The notes under the pieces were generated by a model. That model had not been told where the DNA came from and searched no databases. It was given only the letters and a program-made list of their open reading frames with translations. From the NCBI GenBank assembly GCA_011033025.1, contig WFMF01000394.1, positions 62,001 through 126,000 on the forward strand: a stretch of 64,000 bases of DNA. The letters are read 5' to 3'. The stretch is from Beroe forskalii (Eukaryota > Ctenophora > Nuda > Beroida > Beroidae). The translations under genes were made by a program, and so were the position numbers. Of this stretch, positions 1 through 13,269 are shown one piece after another; the first letter of the stretch is position 1, and each line of letters opens with the position of its first letter.

Positions 1-1185
1 TTTACCAAATTTCAAAGGGCATAAAGTTAATAAATTTGAGTCAAATGCCCTCTGAAATTCGGTGAAATCAATTGTCAAGGGTACCGACTGACCCTACGGA
101 CTAAGCTTGAACTTTTGAAGATCGTGATCACTTCAAAGATATCAATTATGTAAAGAAGGTTTTACTGGAGTAAAGATCTTTCTTAATTAAGTATTTAATT
201 AATTATTTTAATTTTTAATGATTAATCATTAGCATTAAACAGTTACCTCTGTACTGTATGCAACTGAATTTCCTTAAAGTCTGCTGTATATATTTTTTTC
301 TTATCCACCTCAGAAATATTTTGATTTCTGAAATCTAAAATAAATTGGAATTATCTTAAATTTCTGTCATCACCTGTCACCCAACTTATATCAGACTCGG
401 TAGTGGCTTAATACTGTAGTTTCCTCGACCTGGAAGAATAAGAGAATGGAAAACCTACAAAGTTATAATGGTGGCTTATCTTAGGTATAATTCTATAATT
501 GTACTTGTACATTTTGTTCATATCAGATAAGTTCAGTAAGATGTTTTATTCATACATTGTACAACTCAAATATTATGTAGGTATTTCTTTGTTGTCCATG
601 CCCTATTAGAATAATCAGATAGTCCGATTAATAGTCAAGCGCCACAATTTGCACTGTATTTTAACGCTTAGCCCTCTCTCTTCCTTCACCTAAATTTCGC
701 TGATACTAATCATATTATGATCGTCTTGTTTAGTTGTTTTACACTTTGACGGCATATAACATTTGCCTCGCCCATTAACATGAGTTACTTGACACATGAG
801 CCATGGCCTTATAACTTATTGTAGCTTGTGGATAAAGCTGGGGCAGGAGTGTCACAACCATCGCGTTAGTTTGTCTGAATTCTAAAATAAATTCTAAAAT
901 AAATCAACATGATGCACTCCGTGCACGTTTTTAGCGTTATAAAAATTATAAGGATCGTGGTTTTACGAATGGGACACGCTGCTGAATTCTAGCACGGCTG
1001 TGGATATGACCTCATAAGTCATAAAAAGGAGATAGTGTACATGATACCCATAGTATAACTCTCCTACAGCTAGCTATTATATTGCCTTCGATGTTGTTAC
1101 ATTTCGTTACTTCTCTTCCCGTGATACACCTGTTGTTACACGTTGCTCTAAAATATTGAATGTTGTTGAAGAAATTGATATATAT
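1..1185. other. Stretch with no recognised feature
   Basis: AT-rich sequence with frequent stops in all frames and no exon-like open frame. I see no repeat or element termini here. Confidence 0.4.
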
Positions 1186-1202
1186 TGCCGATAACTGTTA
1201 TA

Positions 1203-1279
1203 CATCAAGTTATATCATTTGCAGGTTGCTTCATATAATTGTGATATATCATTTGCAGGTTGCTTCATATAATTGTGAT
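1203..1279 (+). repeat. Two-copy tandem duplication, about 36 bp unit
   Basis: The phrase ATATCATTTGCAGGTTGCTT followed by CATATAATTGTGAT occurs twice back to back. The copies are almost identical, so the duplication is recent. No coding context is visible. Confidence 0.75.
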
Positions 1280-1789
1280 TAAACTTACACAAGCATTTGG
1301 GAAAATCATGACCAAATTGTAAGATCGCCGGCTAGCGTTGATAGGTATATCAGAGTCGATATCAGCGCCGACCAGCGCCGGTCAGCACCGATTATAGTGC
1401 CGGGTCGACAACCTTGCAATGCTATCAAATTGTGCACAAGCCATTTGCAGTTTTGTAGGAAATGCAGGCGCTGGGTGGCAATTGACAAGTTCATTGACAA
1501 GGTAAATGAGCCTGCTGCTTTCGTGCTGCTTTCGTGGCTTTTTATGGTATGGAGACGGATAATATACCACCACGCTAGGACAGAATTTATTGTGCTAAGT
1601 AGCACCATTCGGAATTAGTGGAATTGTGTGTCTTTGGGAATTAAGGCGATTATAAAGTTGTTGAAACTTGAAACACATGAATTCGCTGAACTGCAATAAG
1701 TCATAACATGTTGCTTTCTTGGGAATGTGTAAAACAGGCTGCATAGTTCATACTGCATGTATAACTACACTCGTGCTTTGCATTGTCCT

Positions 1790-1912
1790 TTCTGCAACTT
1801 CACTTCGACTTCAGCGCAACTTCACTTCGACTTCAGTGAAACTTCACTTCGACTTCAGCGCAACTTCACTCCAACTTCAGTGCAACTTCAGTTCGACTTC
1901 CCTGCGATTTCA
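1790..1912 (+). repeat. Short tandem array, about 22 bp unit
   Basis: About five imperfect copies of a unit built on CAACTTCACTTCGACTTCAG. Copies differ by point changes (GCGC, GTGA, GTGC at the junction). The open frame across it is explained by the repeat and is not a gene. Confidence 0.75.
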
Positions 1913-1959
1913 GACGAGACTCTTGTTTAACTGCGTTATTATAACACTCATTAATTAAT

Positions 1960-2890
1960 TACTGCAACCAGGCTGGGCGGACTTTGTAAGCTTTTAAACT
2001 AGCTTTCTCTTGCAATACCCTCACAATATAACAGCTCCTGTCATGATATTGAAAGAGGCGCATGATTAATTGGCTGCTGGGAAGTCGTCAATATCATAGT
2101 CTAAAATGACCGGTTCATGATGTTTATCTGCCTTTTCTTCTCCGAGTGAGGCTAGATAGAGATGTGCAGATATGGCCAACATTGTGCTTTATATTGTCAA
2201 CAAAGCTTTTGTTTCTCTCGATTGGTATCGTAGACAGCTTCAAGGCTACAAGTACAAGATAATGTATGTTTCTACACGTTGTTTATTCTTCTTTTATTTG
2301 TACCTTTTATGGTTGCTGTCACATGATAGCTCAAACAAAAGGTTTTAAATAAGTAAATAGCTTTAAATGGTAGGCGTCTGTAACCAAATTTACCCTAAAT
2401 AGGTACCTATTAACCTATTGTTTGAAGCATTGTACAATTCTATGGTCAAGTCTTGGAAACCTACCAATTTATTCTGTTTCATGCTATGGCACCATTATGT
2501 AACTTGACCGCTCTAGAACGGTATTTATGTAGCTCAATATAACACCTGTTTCCATCCTGGGATCATTCAGTTTGATCCTTGGCTCATTAAGATAGTGGAT
2601 CACATTCGTTTTATTTTTACCTCATCGAGTAACCCACTGTGGAATGTTATCCTGAGCTGGTAGATGGTAAAGTTGCTAGGATGCTTGGTTGTTACTTGTT
2701 GCATTAGAAACACTCTTGCAGCTTTGCAGCCCCTCATTCCCTCATGTTGAGATATTCAACGCATAGTTTCTGCTGTAACACCATATTCAAGCTGTTACAG
2801 CAGCTGTGTCTTTTCACTTCATCATTTTCAACTGTACGGTCTTGAATTTAGATCAAGCTGAATCACGTTTTAATATCGTAAATTTTCTCA
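1960..2890. other. Stretch with no recognised feature
   Basis: No exon-like frame, tandem repeat or inverted terminal repeat was seen between the 22-bp array and the TCTCACGACATT-type array. Confidence 0.4.
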
Positions 2891-2909
2891 CCTCGATATG
2901 TCACAATAT

Positions 2910-3222
2910 GAAATCTCGTGAGATGTCTTTTCGTGAGGGAAGTGTCCTTAAATACCATGACGTGAGATGGATTGTCGTAAAATGAAATGACGTGAGATCA
3001 AATGGCGTAAGATCAAATGTCGTGAGACGAAATGTCGCGTGATCAAATGTCGTGAGACGAAATGTACTCGTGAGATTAAATGTCGTGAGATGAAATGTCG
3101 TGAGACGAAATGTCGTGAAACGAAATGTTGTGAGATCCGATCTCGTGAGATCAAATGTCGTGAGATCAAATGTCGTGAGATCAAATGTCATGAGATCAAA
3201 TGTCGTCAGATCTAATGTCGTA
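2910..3222 (-). repeat. Degenerate array of 18-19 bp ATGTCGTGAGATCAA units
   Basis: Roughly fifteen imperfect units of AAATGTCGTGAGAT(C/G)A run head to tail. The minus-strand frames read as repeats of TTFDLTTF or SRHLISRHF, which is the usual result of translating an 18-bp repeat. The same motif, as TCTCACGACATTTCATCTC, forms the arms of three fold-back elements at about 32.4, 35.6 and 41.5 kb and a much degraded array at 22.8-24.3 kb. All appear to belong to one repeat family. Confidence 0.8.
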
Positions 3223-3225
3223 CAT

Positions 3226-4868
3226 AGGATACCTCCCCGAGTCCCTGGGGCTCTTCCATGAACACGTTTTTGTATTCTTAAGAACACTGTCACCTGATAT
3301 TTTTGGGTAGTTACGAATACTCTCCAAAAATTTTGTCCATGAAACTCGGACCCTTGTTCGTAAGTGCATTGATTTATGAGTACTCTTGGACATTTACGAG
3401 TACTCCCTAGAACCCTTCGTAAGTGTGCGTGATTCACTGTTTTTGAGTCCGTGACCCCTCACGCAGTGTTCGTAAGTCAGAATTTACTCGTAAGTGTACT
3501 CGTAAAGTGTGCCAAGTTACGAAAAATCTTACGACCACTCGAGAGGGGTCTTACGAATACTCTTAGCTGCTCTCATTGAAATGAGCGTGTACCAACTCGT
3601 ATATGACATTGAATAAATAAAGCTGAATTGTCGATTTTTTCGAATGGAAATAAATAAAAGCATCCTTTCAGACTGTTACACTCTTGTTTACATTCACTTG
3701 TCACTATATAACGAATCTTCAACTTCACTGATAGTGATTCATTTTGAGTATTCGGTAGATGGTTTCTTCTCCTTCCAATAGCTTTTCAGTACTGATCAAT
3801 CGATGACGTAATACAAGATTGATCTATCGAGCCACCGATGATTATTCACACGTATTCCATAATTGTGAGGCTAAGTAAGTAAGTATGGAGATTGGAGAAG
3901 GGAATAAAACTCCTTAGTCCTAGAAATGTACAGCATCGATCAAGCAGAAAACGACTTTATCGATCGTCTACGTAGCACAATCAAGTGAAAGGAAGCATGA
4001 AATTAAACAAAAAGTTGTACCAACCGAATTCATAATTTGTGCTTTATACCAAATCATTAATGACAATTTACCATCTCATCATGCTGTGTACATACAAATA
4101 CGATTCAGTACTAAAGTAATTTAAGATAAGACTAGTGTCAAAAATGTCGGACGCACCTACTTCATATCGGTTTAGACCCTCGCCCTACGGGCTCGGGTTA
4201 AAACCGGATACATCCCTCGGGAAGTATCCCAAAATGGTCCCGATAGGCCCGTGTCTATGTATTGTAATATAGCAATATGGCTATGAAAAAACTCGATCAA
4301 ATAGTCTGCAATTCAATTCAATTTAAAAGATACGGTAAATGAGAAAAGAGAATCTGAAAAAAGGTATATGGGTAAACGGGTGTTAGGTAAATAAAGAGGG
4401 TAAATATGCTACACAGCACACTGAAGAAAAAGAGAACTCATAGCAGCTTGACGCGGTTCCAAACAGCAAACTATACACAAACCAACACTGAAATAGGTAA
4501 TGAAATCGCTACACTCAATTCATAGTACGAAACACTGAAACATTGATACAACAACAAGTTTCCATATAAGGAATAATGAGGTGCCAAGGTACGAGAGGAG
4601 AGCATCCCGCTCTCAAATCCGCGTGAGAAATACCTACACCCTATTGGTTGGTGTTCATTACACGTGACATTGTCACATGTTTAGAGAGTATTCGTAAATC
4701 AATGTTCGTGGACAGTGCGCGTGATATTTCAGAATCATTCAAACAGGGTCCGAGTGTTTCATGGACACTTTTGGAGAGTATTCGTAAATCGGTCACCATG
4801 TTCGTAGGAGTTACGAGTACTCTTAGGCGATTATTTCATGGAAGAGCCCCTGATCTCTCGTCTTTGGG
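3226..4868. mobile_element. Long fold-back element with degenerate inverted arms
   Basis: The left arm (about 3226-3570) carries GGGGCTCTTCCATGAA and many copies of TTACGAATACTCTCC or CGAGTACTC. The right arm (about 4640-4868) carries the reverse complement, including TTCATGGAAGAGCCCC and GGAGAGTATTCGTAA. The interior of about 1 kb shows no open frame above background. This fits a non-autonomous, long-inverted-arm DNA element. No target-site duplication could be fixed because the outer edges are degenerate. Confidence 0.55.
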
Positions 4869-4869
4869 A

Positions 4870-6749
4870 GTTATTATTAGCCCTTGTTTTCTCGAAGGTT
4901 TAACATATTTTACACTCCTATTACACACTTTAGAACTTAATAAGTTTTATGACTGCATTTAAGTTAGTTATTATCCTATTATGTATGCAGTGTCGTGTTG
5001 ACATATGCGCCATTTTCTCCGTTTTGTCTTTGTTTTCATTTCTTTGTGGATGTGTTTTATGAGATCTGATTAATGCAAAACCTCGTTTCTTTCTCACTGT
5101 ACAGAAGTGCTTAAAGTTAACTCTGATAAACCGTGGCCTTTTTTAAATCGGCCCTTTGGACAAATGAGGGCCAATAAGGTATTGTATTTTAAGAGGTTTC
5201 TTCAGGAACACTCATTCATGGGAGGTTAGTGAATTGGGTTACTTTCAATCGTCGAATTGAAAATATTGGGTTCTTAGGTGTTCGATATTGGATTTCAACC
5301 CTTAATTAATTAAGATAAGTTTTTCTTAATTAGCATGAATCGGGATACTCTATGAACTGGTGATCGAATTTCATCCACTCAATTTACGCCAGGATCACTC
5401 ACTCAAGGACTCATCAATGTTCTGCACTACGACTTGCCACGAAACCTTTTTTACGGGAACAGCGAAATGGGTTTGACTATTAATTTGGCCAAAAATTCAA
5501 CGCTTACTTATTATATACTAAATAATTATTAATAAACAACGACTTGCCATGGTACCAAATTTCCTTGTGTTCGAAAAAGGCGGAATAACATTCTGCAACT
5601 GGTATTCGAAAGCATCAATGCAGCACAATTCCTGAATGATCGATTAAGATTTTACTAGCTACTACGCATCTGTGTTTTGCCTTGTACTTAATTTTAAGTC
5701 TTTCTTGCTAGATAATTTCAATATTTAATTAATAATCTGAATTTTCAATCCGAGACATAATATTTAAAGTTTAATTTGCAAATCTTTGATGCGTGTGATT
5801 TCGCGTAAAATGTGGATCCTAAATTTTCATCTATTCAACTCATGTGACATTTCCATTCCAAGTTAAAAGAATTGTTCTTGAAGTTGAACTGTCTTTTGTC
5901 TTCATCGAAGAACCATCCTTTATGCAGCAGTTTCTTGCGATTTAAGCTTTCAGCATTTTGTATTTCTCATCGAAGTTTTTAGAAATTGCAAGCTACCCCA
6001 ACGGCCCTTTATGTTACTACTACGTGAAATGCACCCGAAATTGCGTAATCACGCCTTAAATTTGACTCCCCGCTCCCGGGCCTGCTTGCTGTTGTGGCTC
6101 TGTGTGTTTGTATGTTTGTATGTAGGTAGCTATACACTCTGCTGTCTTCACAACATAATATATGAATTCCACACTCATATCGTGCCATTCGTTTGATAAT
6201 CCGCGACTAATGTTTTGCTCCTTCCTGATATCATAAAACCGTGTGACTGCGCCAATACGAGCGAATTGCTGCGGCACACCAGCGGCAGTGTATTGTGTCA
6301 CGGGATATAATCCGCCGATAGTGCTTTGCTTTCATAATTTGCTTTGTATCCATGTTTCTAAGTTCTAACATCTGACCGTATATTGTTAAATTCATTTTTC
6401 CGGAACCCTAATTTTGTGCAATGATTTACTTAAGCTGGAGAAAGTTATTGAAGATATCGTCCTCGGACTCCTGCTGCAGATCTATAACATCGGCTCATCA
6501 GTTATTATTAGCCCCGTATATCGACAGCTCTAGTCACTTCATGTCAGTATATCCTATTCTTTGGGATGTATACTGCCAATGAACTGTCAATCTGTGTAAA
6601 TGACTACATGATTATTGCGTAGATATGTGTACATATTGAGTACATTGGTGTGAATTTCATTATTTAGATCTGGTCTTATGCAGTGATAAGGACCCTACGA
6701 TTTTTTCCAATTTGCCATGACACATTCAATATTTAAGATCAATTTCACT
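4870..6749. other. Stretch with no recognised feature
   Basis: Open frames here are short, overlap on both strands and lack splice or start context. No repeat was recognised. Confidence 0.4.
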
Positions 6750-6751
6750 TA

Positions 6752-7266
6752 CCTTAGTACCAGAAATATAGGCGACAAGAAATTAAGGCGATTTTGGAAA
6801 AATCGCCTTAATTTCTTGTCGCCTTAATATCTGGTCGTCTAAATATCTGGTCGTCTTAATTTTTTAAAAGACTTTATTTTTTCAATTATTTTTCCTCCCC
6901 AATCGACTTTTTCAATTTAGCAACAGTGCAACTATCAGTGCAACTATCAGTGCAACTATCAGTGCAACTTCTGGTATCACTGACGCTGTGGCACGATGTA
7001 AAAAGCCGGTATTGACTCTAGAATGATGATTGACCCGTTTGAAAAGCTCAGGATCTTACGTACTGTATTTTGAAGGCCCACTCAACAAGATTTTTTTGTA
7101 TATTCGATCAATTCCATATTCATTTCATAGCCATTTTAAATGTAAAAATCGTTTATTTTCGAAAAAAATACTTCAATTCAAACTCCAGGAAAAAATCGCC
7201 TTAATATCTTGTCGCCTTAATATCTTGCGCCTTAATAATTAGTCGCCTATATTTCTGGTACTAAGG
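6752..7266. mobile_element. Non-autonomous DNA element with CCTTAGTACC ends and TA target duplication
   Basis: The left end starts CCTTAGTACCAGAAATATAG and the right end is its reverse complement (CTATATTTCTGGTACTAAGG), matching for more than 20 bases. Both ends are flanked by TA, consistent with a TA target duplication. Sub-terminal repeats of TCGCCTTAATATCTTG lie inside each end, and a 12-bp repeat (CAGTGCAACTAT) occurs near 6930-6970. The element is 515 bp with no transposase frame. It shares its organisation with the elements at 11937-12426 and 14685-15278. Confidence 0.85.
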
Positions 7267-7268
7267 TA

Positions 7269-10200
7269 TATCCTAAGCCTAAGTTATACCGCGTGTGCTC
7301 AAAATCAAGACCTGCTCGGCAATTTGACAATTCGACGAATCATATGGTGGATGTGGCACCAGATTGTCCTTGACACCACCAGATTACTCTTTGTCTAAGT
7401 CTTGCATGTAATTATAAGTCTTGCTGATTACTATATGAATTATGCTGCCTCACCTACCCATTGTTTAGCATATAAATATATCCCAAAGTAGCTTGTATTG
7501 TGGAGGGTACTATACATCTACTGAAGTTGTGGAGAGGCATAGTGTTGTGACCATGTGTGAGATTTCATTATTATTATCAATATATTATCATGATGGCAGC
7601 TTCAAGAGTTGAGTTCAATCGTAATATAATAAGACTTTGTACAATCTCCAACACCGGCTTCATTGTGCTCGACCTGTGCGTGGTAGTGTGGTAGAATTGC
7701 TGTTACGCTGGCAGTACTTAATAGTGCTTGTATTGGTTAATTGGTTAATTAATTCATTGTCATTTCTCCTGATTATTCAAATGGTTATATTTACATATTT
7801 CCAGATCACAGGTGCTCACAGGTTTAGGCGCCAACTGGCGGTACCGCCTTTGAGTTTATATTACCTGCTACTATTTGCCTGTACTATCTACAACTTCATG
7901 CACAAAAATAGGCGGTTATTTTCAACAATAAGGCAGCGTGTACAATCTATATGACGTCATTGCGACCGCCTTTTCATTCTGAGGACACAACAACTTCGCC
8001 CCCAATGCTCCATGATATAGTTCACTCAAAAAACAACGCCGAATGATCGGCAGCTAGTGTAATAATGATATCATACAATATTCCGCCCTACAGGTAACAG
8101 CCGTTATTACGGCCTTTGTCATAGTATGTAGTGCTCAGTACATACATAATACATATTATAATTTGTGTGAGTCTTAGAATTTAAAGTGCACCCTAAAATT
8201 TCATTTCCCCGAGTACTACATAATTGCATATTTCTGTTCGTTTAAGGAGAACAAGAGAATTTAACCCTTTGTTCCCCCTTGTAATAAAACCATTTGAATT
8301 ACTCGCTCCTTGTCCAAGTTTGTGGCAGAATTTTATATAGCGTTCCTCTAATCCCTCTGTAGATTAGTTGATTCCACCAAGGCTCCAGATAACTTCACCC
8401 CAAGTACAGCTCATAATTCAGAGGTTTAATTCCTGCAATTACAACCCAAACAAGTAGCAGCAGCATATATCTCCTCAAAGAAGTTACGCTATGTAATTTA
8501 ATTCTCTAATATCCTCATGTGTTTGTTCCCTGAAACACATGAAGATAGTCGGCGCTGTAACGTCAGCAATTCGCCATTATAAACCCTGATAATGACGTCA
8601 CTCTCTCTCCCTCTCACTGCCCTTATCTCGGAACTTCGTAAACTGCAGTGGTTCCGTTCACCTAGCCTCGTTTATGATATGCCTGATATTCTGACCAGGT
8701 GTTTCGTGAGTGTACAGCAGGGTGCCAAAACGTGTATGAACGTGTGTTTGTGTGTACGGTCGTAAGACGTACAGATTGTATAAACAGCGGTTGCCAGAAT
8801 TTAGATAAGTAATAGCTACCATGCTATTGAATTGATGAATTTTCGCAACACCAAATATTCGCCCTCAGCCTCACCGGGAAACGATAAATATTATGTGGGC
8901 GCTTTGTTTGGAGCTTAATAGCTGATATTGATAAGTCGTTCCTGGCTGACGATTGTACAAAGAGATCACTTATTTCTGGTGTATGCTTGTAACGCATGAG
9001 CAGTGCGAGGGCGTTGAACTGCTCTCAAAGTGAGAAGGTACTAATATCCATGGCTATCAATTTACCCACAGGTCCATTTGACGTTGGCTAATCAGCGCTC
9101 GAGTTGACTGCTAACTTGTTCGTTGATTAATCAATCTCTTCACGATTTCGCGATCTCATGGCTAAGTTTATATGTCGCCGAGTATAATTTATGATAAAAG
9201 AGCAGTCGTTCCTGTCTTTCACGCTGTATAATGATGGCATGTTAATATTGCAGGCGTGATCACCATTTGTTCATTGTGAAATTATAATGGATATACTTAA
9301 ATGAGCTAATGAGTTAACTTGTAGCTGAGTGCTCATGACTACTATACATCCATTAATAGTGGTATGTGCCGCAGTAATGAACTCTACGTCCGAGGGAAAT
9401 TCATTTTGTTTCTTTCTTTTGTTCCACGAGTTTTGGAGTTTTTGAACTGAATATAATGTACCTCCTCAAACATGTCTAGATTTGCTATTTCTGCGAAAAA
9501 ACATGATTTTGACACTTTTCACTTCAGTGAGACTTACTCAACATCTATTTACGAAATCATGCGTCATGCATTTTTGACATTGTTAGAACTGAAAGCACTG
9601 CATTACGTCAATGTGTCAATATACAGGAATATACCTGTCTTCCCGGGTAGCATTGTTGTTTGGAATCCGGCGGTGGCCTACATTTAGTATAAATATGGTC
9701 ATATTATGCGACATTTCCCATTTGGTAGACTTTGCACTGCGTTAATACCGCTTGCTCCTACGGCAAGAGCTCCTTTTGACAGCATGTATCCTAGTTCACC
9801 TTTGGGGACTGTAGAACTTGTGAATCTTATTATTAGCTCCTTTCAAATGCTAGTTTTGTTATAGGAGACCTTGGTGATATGATAGATTCTAAACATAAGT
9901 TAACTCTAATTTTACATTGCGGAATTGAGATTTCCCCAAACAATCGTTGTGAAATCGTGGCATCGTGATTTCAAAGCCGTTATGGTGGTGTCCCACCGTT
10001 GGTTTTCAAACAAACAAAAAATCATCACTTCCAACTTACTGAGTTATGAGATCCACCTGCTTTCCATCTGAGACATGACTCACGATACCAACTGTTCTAC
10101 TGATATGTTATTCGTGAGGAGGTAACCAGTATAAATGAAAATATGATATATTGTTGACCTTGAGATAAGTTGCTTGCAACTATATAAAGTCAATCATCTG

Positions 10201-10555
10201 ATCCTTCTCTAATCTCATCTCATCATATCATTTATGACTATCAACTGAAGTTATCAAAGCTCTAGCTAAACCGTAGTAGTGCTTCAAGTTCAATCAGTGC
10301 TGTAATTCATCTGAATATCGATCGCGTATTGGCGCTGTACCCCCTCACTTGATAGAGTGTAAAGTTGACGCAATATTTATTGGCTGGCTACTTTGTCGCC
10401 TTTTGTATTGGCTTATATCGGGTCAAATGCTACGTTTTTTAAGAGGGTCTATCCCTTCCCCCAGTGTGGCTGTGCTCCAGACCCCATGGGGCCAAAAAAG
10501 GTTCTTTTTCTCACTTCCCGTCATCCCCCTGTACCTTACCAGTTACTTATTAATG
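7269..10555. other. Stretch with no recognised gene
   Basis: Only short open frames without splice or start context. It holds two TGACGTCA octamers (7952 and 8593). Nothing else recognised. Confidence 0.4.
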
Positions 10556-10760
10556 TAGTGCCTTACGAGGAATACTCATGTCGGACAATTATTCCTGGAT
10601 TTGAAATTTTGGGGGTTTGAAAATAGGGGGATTTTTTCCAATATTACCCATAATAATAATATAAATATGTTAACGTATTTTGAAATTTTATTGGGTCCGA
10701 AAGTATGGGGATCTTTCGTAAAATTCCAAAATTTCTATGCAAATTTCTTTGTCTCGTACG
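10556..10760. repeat. Fragment related to the CCTTACGAG / GGGGATTTTT element
   Basis: GCCTTACGAGG is followed by AAATTTTGGGGG and by GGGGGATTTTTTCC, the same word order as the left end of the element at 11937-12426. A matching right end was not found, so this looks like a partial or diverged copy. Confidence 0.4.
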
Positions 10761-11057
10761 GTATGCCCGATAAGTTATTACCAGAGACGTGGTATAACTA
10801 TGAAGACGAACATGGCTTTGCTGAACTTGCTAACTAGTGAAGTAGTGATATTCGTTGTTTACTGAGTTAATGTATTACTGAAATAAGCTATAAGGTCGTT
10901 GTCCATCTGTCAAATTTGATTTTAATGCAGCAAGCCGTGTGGCTCTTATAGTCGAATTTCTACCCTTGTACTACTTCCAATCATATGGAACAGCTGATGT
11001 TCTTAGTGCATGTACAAAGAGTGCGTTCTCTTCTGTGGAACTATCGTCGATTCTAAA

Positions 11058-11330
11058 AGCAGAAGCTAGCCGAAACAAGCGGAATAACCTGAAACCACCC
11101 CGAACCAACCCAAAAACCTCCCCGAGTCAAGCCGAAACGAGCCGAATCAAGCGAAACATAAATCAACCCGAAACAAGCGAATCAACCCGGGTTAGGGTTG
11201 ATTAGGGTTGATTCACTTGTTTGGGCTTGTTTCGGATCGTTTCGGCTTGATTCGGGGAGGTTTTTGGGTTAGTTCGGGTTTGTTTTGGTATGTTTCGCTC
11301 TTCCGGCGTAATTCGGCTTGATTCGACCAG
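11058..11330. repeat. Hairpin-forming repeat rich in CGAAAC / GTTTCG
   Basis: The left half carries CCGAAC, CGAAACGAG and CAAGCCGAAACG words. The right half carries the complements GTTTCGGCTTGATTCGG and GTTCGGG. The two halves mirror around AACCCGGGTTAGGGTTGATT, so the segment can fold into a long imperfect hairpin. No coding function is supported. Confidence 0.65.
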
Positions 11331-11657
11331 TTGCTGTTTGTAGTATCATTAGCAGTAAATGATTTCATCCTTGGTGTCTAGTACAATTGATCAAAAAATG
11401 ACGCAAATTTTCGTCTCGTTTTTTAACTTTCTGCTGCCCAGAAGGCAAAACCTGAACATGAAAACATCACAAAAGCTTCTAGAGTCTTCAGTGATTATTT
11501 TTTCAATTATTAAGGCACTCAATCTTAGTTATACCTACAACTAAATTTCAATTGTACTGTATATTAAAGTTTCGATTATGCAGAGTCGCAGATTGCTCTT
11601 CATCGGGTACACAAGTTACTATTATAATTCTAATTTCAACGCACAATAATAATTGAA

Positions 11658-11858
11658 ATGTATTCTCTAGCATCGCGCCTGATTTTGTTAGTGCTCCTGC
11701 TCAGTATAGTACGCTGTTTCTCACCAATGATGATTCACGAACAATCGCTGATGTATTTAATATCCAGACAAATCGAGATTGAAAGAAATTTTGTCAATAT
11801 AACAGCACATTATGCACCTTCCAGGCGTGTTTATGCTATGTATTCAAAAACCCTATAG
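11658..11858 (+). other. Small open frame with a hydrophobic N-terminus, doubtful
   Basis: A 66-codon frame has a hydrophobic stretch ILLVLLLSIV near residues 9-18 and so resembles a signal peptide or membrane segment. No other exon could be joined to it, there is no recognised domain, and repeat DNA begins just downstream. It may be chance. Confidence 0.12.
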
Positions 11859-11871
11859 GCACCAGGGTACC

Positions 11872-11894
11872 GTGCGCAATAAATTATTGCGCAC
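11872..11894. repeat. Perfect 23-base palindrome
   Basis: GTGCGCAATAA, a single central base, then the reverse complement TTATTGCGCAC. Related words (ACGCACTGT and ACAGTGCGTAATAA) lie on either side of the element at 11937-12426. This suggests that element inserted into an older inverted repeat. Confidence 0.6.
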
Positions 11895-11936
11895 TGTAGT
11901 GCCGAAATCTTGATTTATTACGCACTGTAGGTCATA

Positions 11937-12426
11937 CCTTACGAGACATATTTAAAAGGTACGAAATTTGGGGATTTTTCGAAAAAATCCCCATATTTTT
12001 GTTCCCCCAAAATTTCGATCCCCAAAATTATTTCCCCAAATTAGTTAATTGCAGGTTTTTGTGATTTGGACTAACAGTGCATAAAATATGGAATTACCAG
12101 ACAAATTTCAATACCTATATCAGTGCAGAAGAGTTCAAAATATCTAAAATGCAGTGATTTCAAATAAAACCTTCTACACTCGACTCAGATAAAAGGGATC
12201 TTGTTGGGAATTCTACTACGTCGATCACCTCAGTGAAATTGGCCTTTCTGAAGTTCGCATTTATTCCCAAAACTAACCCTATTTTTTTCGAATTTGAAAA
12301 AAGAAAATCCCTAAATTTAATTTGGGGAACGAAATTTGGGGATTTTTGAACAAAATCCCCATATTTTCGAACCCCCAAAATTTCGATCCCCGGAATTATT
12401 GTCCCATGTAATTTTATCTTGTAAGG
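11937..12426. mobile_element. Non-autonomous DNA element with CCTTACGAG ends and TA target duplication
   Basis: The left end CCTTACGAGACA and right end TCTTGTAAGG are inverted repeats flanked by TA. Inside each end lies a sub-terminal block rich in AAATTTTGGGG and ATCCCCAAAATTTCG, in opposite orientation. It is 490 bp with no transposase frame. The organisation (TA target, CCTTA terminus, inner repeats) matches the elements at 6752 and 14685, although the inner sequences differ. Confidence 0.75.
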
Positions 12427-12603
12427 TAATAATTTATACTATTATGGTGCAGTAGAACAGTGCGTAATAATTTATTTCGCACAGTTGAGCAAACTGTACC
12501 TTCAAATCTTAATTTAAAACATTTCCTTGTCTTTGAAAATATTGCCATTTTTTCAGTTTAATTCAGTTTAATAACTCGTAAAAATTACTAAACTCAGCAT
12601 TAA

Positions 12604-12690
12604 AAAACCTCGGCCTTCGGCCTCGGTTTTTCAATGCCATATTACACACTCGGGCCTCCGGCCCTCGTGTGTAATATGACGTTTAGTAAT
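12604..12690. repeat. Two adjacent GC-rich hairpins
   Basis: AAAAACCTCGGCC-TTC-GGCCTCGGTTTTT is a near-perfect hairpin. It is followed at once by ATTACACACTCGGGCC-TCC-GGCCCTCGTGTGTAAT. They are flanked by inverted TTACTAAAC / GTTTAGTAA words. They could be structured RNA or the tips of a fold-back element. Nothing shows transcription. Confidence 0.65.
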
Positions 12691-13183
12691 TATTACTCGT
12701 TACTAAACCCTTCAATGTCGTTCATTAACCATAAACGAACGTCAGAGCCGCTTTCGCCGCTTTTATGTGATCTCTAACCTTTCAGTTTTCCAAATTCTGA
12801 AATAATTCTTTGTGTACCATTTATTACGTGCATTATTTAAACACTCAATTATTGAATTATACTCACAACAGGGCGTAAGTATAGCGTTGAATAATATTAT
12901 GTTTTAACAATATTTTAGACTCACCCAATTATACCACAAGAGGAATAATATCTTCCCAGCGCCTAGTAATATACAGGTGTAGTAAGTAATATAATAGTCG
13001 CACGTAACGTAATGGACTAGCGGGGCTTGTGTCATGATCATGTCTCAGAATGACAGATTAATGACGCGAGTCTGGCGTGTTTTCATGTACCGCTCGGGGT
13101 TGTAATATACTTGTACTGATTGAATTGGTTCACCACCCTCTCACCACACTACCTGCTCTGTTTGTGCTATGATTGTGAACTCC

Positions 13184-13269
13184 CCTCCTCCTCTTCCTCT
13201 TCCTCCTCCTCTTCCTCCTCCTCTTCCTCCTCCTCCTCCTCCTCCTCCTCCTCCTCCTCCTCCTCCTCC
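13184..13269 (+). repeat. TCC/CTT microsatellite
   Basis: A run of CCT/CTT triplets of about 85 bases, becoming pure CCT at its 3' end. The poly-serine and poly-proline frames across it are products of the repeat. Confidence 0.9.

Noticed and set aside
2901-3437. A 178-residue TTFDLTTF-repeat frame on the minus strand
   Set aside because: Translation of an 18-bp repeat family also found at four other places, without start or splice context.
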